Positions 5,422-7,266 of a DNA stretch of 7,266 nt are shown here, piece after piece. A program made the translations under genes and the position numbers. The first letter of the stretch is position 1, and every line of letters begins with the position of its first letter. The notes beneath the pieces were generated by a model, which was not told the origin of the DNA, did no database searches, and saw nothing but the letters and a program-made list of their open reading frames with translations. Source of the DNA: Synechococcales cyanobacterium PMM_0073 (lineage in GTDB: Bacteria; Cyanobacteriota; Cyanobacteriia; Elainellales; Elainellaceae); contig CASBQH010000327.1 in the NCBI GenBank assembly GCA_949127695.1, forward strand, positions 1 through 7,266, written 5' to 3'.

Positions 5422-6396
5422 ATGATTCAGCTAACGGTGGCAATTCCCACCTACAACGGTGAGCAGCGGTTGCCAGACTTGCTGCGCCACCTCCAGGCTC
5501 AGGTTACGGTAGATGACTTGAGCTGGGAAGTATTGGTGGTGGATAACAACAGCACGGATGCCACTGCCGCCGTGGTGCAGGCATTTCAGGCTGATTTTCC
5601 CTGTCCGCTGCGCTACTGCTTTGAGCCGGTGCAGGGGGCAGGCGCTGCCCGTCAGCTGGCGGTGCGTGAGGCCAAGGGCGAGATCATCGGCTTTCTAGAT
5701 GACGACAATTGGCCTGAGCCAACCTGGGTGGCGGCTGCCTACGCCTTTGCCCAGCAGTATCCGCAGGCAGGAGCCTATTGCAGCCGCATTTCTGCAAATT
5801 ATGAAGTTGCGCCGCCAGATGGCTTTCAGCGGCTTCAGATGTATCTAGCAATCAATGAGCGTGGCTCAAAGCCGAGCCTCTATGCCCCAGAGCATCCGGT
5901 TTTGCCCTCCACGGCTGGCTTGGTCGTGCGTAGATCAGCTTGGCTCGAAACGGTGCCGCCTGATCTAGCTTCACGTCGGCATTGGCTGAAGCGGTCTGAC
6001 GGCAACGATTGCAGCGAGGACGTAGAAGCCTTGAGCTATATGCAGCGCTCATGCTGGCAAATTTGGTACAACCCGGCGATGCAAACCTGGCACCAAATTC
6101 CGGCCAGACGGCTAGAGCGCGACTATCTGCTGGCGCTGTTTCGCAGCCTTGGCCTATCGCGAGCCATGACGCGCATGGCAGGTAAGCCTAGCTGGCGAAT
6201 GCCACTGCTGCTGGTTTACTCGCTCAACGACCTCCGAAAAGTAGCTCGACACTGGTTCAAGTATCGCCAGCAGCTCGCGACCGACCTGACAGCAGCCTGC
6301 GAGCTTCAGCTGCTGGTTTGGAGTGCGCTCAGTCCGTTTCATCAGATGTGGTTTACCAGTCTGAGCGAGGCTCAACGCCTGATTGCCCGCCCTTAA
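5422..6396 (+). CDS. hpsE: Family-2 glycosyltransferase, HpsE-like
   Basis: The product has 324 residues from the ATG at 5422; an in-frame GTG at 5413 would add three residues but overlaps the GGAG site. A GT-A fold is indicated by VAIPTYNGE (6-14), VVDNNSTDAT (39-48), the metal-binding FLDDDN motif with D93-D95, and SED (198-200) supplying the likely catalytic base. There is no signal peptide or clear membrane helix, so it is probably a cytoplasmic transferase using a nucleotide sugar. The stretches after FLDDDN, the STAGLVVRR segment (163-171) and the HQIPARRLERDYL block (224-236) resemble HpsE, a glycosyltransferase of hormogonium polysaccharide synthesis in filamentous cyanobacteria; I know this family from memory and cannot test it here. 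It is transcribed away from apcA and precedes a second family-2 glycosyltransferase by 43 nt. Donor and acceptor are unknown. The class is firm, the HpsE name moderate. Confidence 0.85.
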   Translation: MIQLTVAIPTYNGEQRLPDLLRHLQAQVTVDDLSWEVLVVDNNSTDATAAVVQAFQADFPCPLRYCFEPVQGAGAARQLAVREAKGEIIGFLDDDNWPEPTWVAAAYAFAQQYPQAGAYCSRISANYEVAPPDGFQRLQMYLAINERGSKPSLYAPEHPVLPSTAGLVVRRSAWLETVPPDLASRRHWLKRSDGNDCSEDVEALSYMQRSCWQIWYNPAMQTWHQIPARRLERDYLLALFRSLGLSRAMTRMAGKPSWRMPLLLVYSLNDLRKVARHWFKYRQQLATDLTAACELQLLVWSALSPFHQMWFTSLSEAQRLIARP

Positions 6397-6412
6397 CAAA
6401 CTTCACGTTCAT

Positions 6413-6438
6413 CCTCGATATTCACCTTCGATATTCAC
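6413..6438 (+). repeat. Tandem 13-bp repeat just before the second glycosyltransferase
   Basis: Two adjacent 13-bp units, cctcgatattcac (6413-6425) and cttcgatattcac (6426-6438), differ at one base. They end one base before the ATG at 6440 and occupy the place where a Shine-Dalgarno would be; none is visible. Confidence 0.8.
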
Positions 6439-6439
6439 T

Positions 6440-7266
6440 ATGGAAACACCTTTAATTTCGATCATTATTCCTGCCCATAATGCAGCCAAAACGATCGAGC
6501 GCACGCTGCAATCTGCTTTAGCGCAGACCTATGAGAACTTTGAGCTACTGATTGTAGATGATGGCTCTACAGATGCCACGGTAGCAGTGATCTCTCGCAT
6601 TCAAGATCCCCGGATTCAAGTCTTTGCCTGTGAGCATCAAGGGCATGCTGCCAGCCGAAACTACGGACTGGCTAGAGCCGCAGGTGAATACTGTGCGCCG
6701 CTGGATGCAGATGACCTTTGGACGAAGGACAAGCTAGAGGCTCAGCTCAAAGCCCTGCAACAGCGTCCTGAAGCGGCAGTCGCCTATAGCTGGACAGACT
6801 ATATTGACGCCGAAGATCAGGTTATTCGTCGGGGCACTTATATTACGGCTCAGGGAGATCTCTACCGTCGGCTTCTAGAGACGAATTTCATCGAAAACGG
6901 CTCAAACCCGCTGATTCGGCGCTCGCTCTTGGTGGAGATTGGCGGATTTGACTGCGAGTTGGTCAATGCGGCAGATTGGGATGTTTGGCTCAAGTTAGCG
7001 GCTCGCACAGAATTTGTCTGTGTTGCCCAGCCGCAGGTTCTGTATCGGGTTTCGGTCAACTCAGTTTCAGCCAATCTGCAAGGGATGGAAACTTGCTGCC
7101 TCCGGATTCTAAACCGCAACTTTGCTGAGGCTCCAGCCGCAGTTCAGCCTGCGCGGGCGCGCTGCTTTGGCAACTTTTATCTTTATTTGACACTCCGGGC
7201 AATTGAAATCAGCCAGTCTCGCTGGAGCAGCCTCAAAGCCCTGCGTCCTCTGGCTCAGGCCGTTCG
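6440..7266 (+). CDS. Family-2 glycosyltransferase (3' end missing)
   Basis: The frame is open from the ATG at 6440 to the right edge, giving 275 residues without a stop. It has a clear GT-A, family-2 catalytic domain: ISIIIPAHNAA (6-16), LIVDDGSTDAT (37-47) and the DXD-type metal site PLDADDLW with D89 and D91/D92 (87-94). NAADWDVWLKLA (176-187) corresponds to the usual EDWDLWLRLA catalytic-base region, with the Glu replaced by Ala while the following Asp is kept. The second half has no membrane helix in view. It lies 43 nt after the HpsE-like gene on the same strand and is probably co-transcribed, which suggests the same exopolysaccharide pathway; hps loci are known to carry several such enzymes. 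Sugar specificity cannot be read. No other start lies upstream in frame, and no Shine-Dalgarno is seen. Confidence 0.92.
   Translation, partial: METPLISIIIPAHNAAKTIERTLQSALAQTYENFELLIVDDGSTDATVAVISRIQDPRIQVFACEHQGHAASRNYGLARAAGEYCAPLDADDLWTKDKLEAQLKALQQRPEAAVAYSWTDYIDAEDQVIRRGTYITAQGDLYRRLLETNFIENGSNPLIRRSLLVEIGGFDCELVNAADWDVWLKLAARTEFVCVAQPQVLYRVSVNSVSANLQGMETCCLRILNRNFAEAPAAVQPARARCFGNFYLYLTLRAIEISQSRWSSLKALRPLAQAV

Noticed and set aside
1..7266. Search for the cyanobacterial HIP1 octamer GCGATCGC
   Set aside because: No exact copy was noticed by eye. Several cyanobacterial lineages are HIP1-poor, so this is only a weak taxonomic hint.
1..7266. CTAG tetranucleotides appear common
   Set aside because: A rough hand count gives about 30, near random expectation. 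This differs from CTAG-avoiding bacteria but does not mark any specific element.

Overview
The window is cyanobacterial. It carries an unmistakable apcA-apcB-apcC operon (allophycocyanin alpha, beta and the small core linker), which occurs only in phycobilisome-containing cyanobacteria and some plastids. Composition is slightly GC-rich by eye. The neighbouring HpsE-like glycosyltransferase suggests a filamentous, hormogonium- or polysaccharide-making lineage such as a Leptolyngbya relative, but this is inference and the genus cannot be fixed from the sequence.

Layout. Positions 1-3426 (minus strand) hold a two-gene signalling unit. The first gene is a 667-residue response regulator with the order receiver, OmpR-type winged helix, Hpt, receiver-like, receiver. 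A CHASE3-PAS-PAS sensor protein follows 21 nt downstream and runs off the left edge before its kinase core. Positions 3427-3732 are an intergenic stretch with only weak promoter candidates. Positions 3733-5156 (minus strand) are apcA, apcB and apcC, separated by 74 nt (A-B) and a structured 174 nt (B-C). Positions 5157-5421 are a divergent control region serving apcA leftward and a glycosyltransferase rightward. Positions 5422-7266 (plus strand) are two consecutive family-2 glycosyltransferases, the first HpsE-like and the second cut by the right edge.

Function. The apc genes build the phycobilisome core that passes light energy to the photosystems. The glycosyltransferases probably take part in exopolysaccharide synthesis. 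The signalling pair looks like a multistep phosphorelay whose middle and end components sit in one DNA-binding protein. Its signal and targets are not visible, and a link to the apc genes rests on adjacency only.

No RNA gene, mobile element, CRISPR array or frank pseudogene was seen. The most interesting non-coding signals are a long-range inverted repeat enclosing a G-quadruplex-like tract between apcB and apcC, and an RpaB (HLR1)-like direct repeat inside a dyad upstream of apcA. The window does not show a clearly new biological system.
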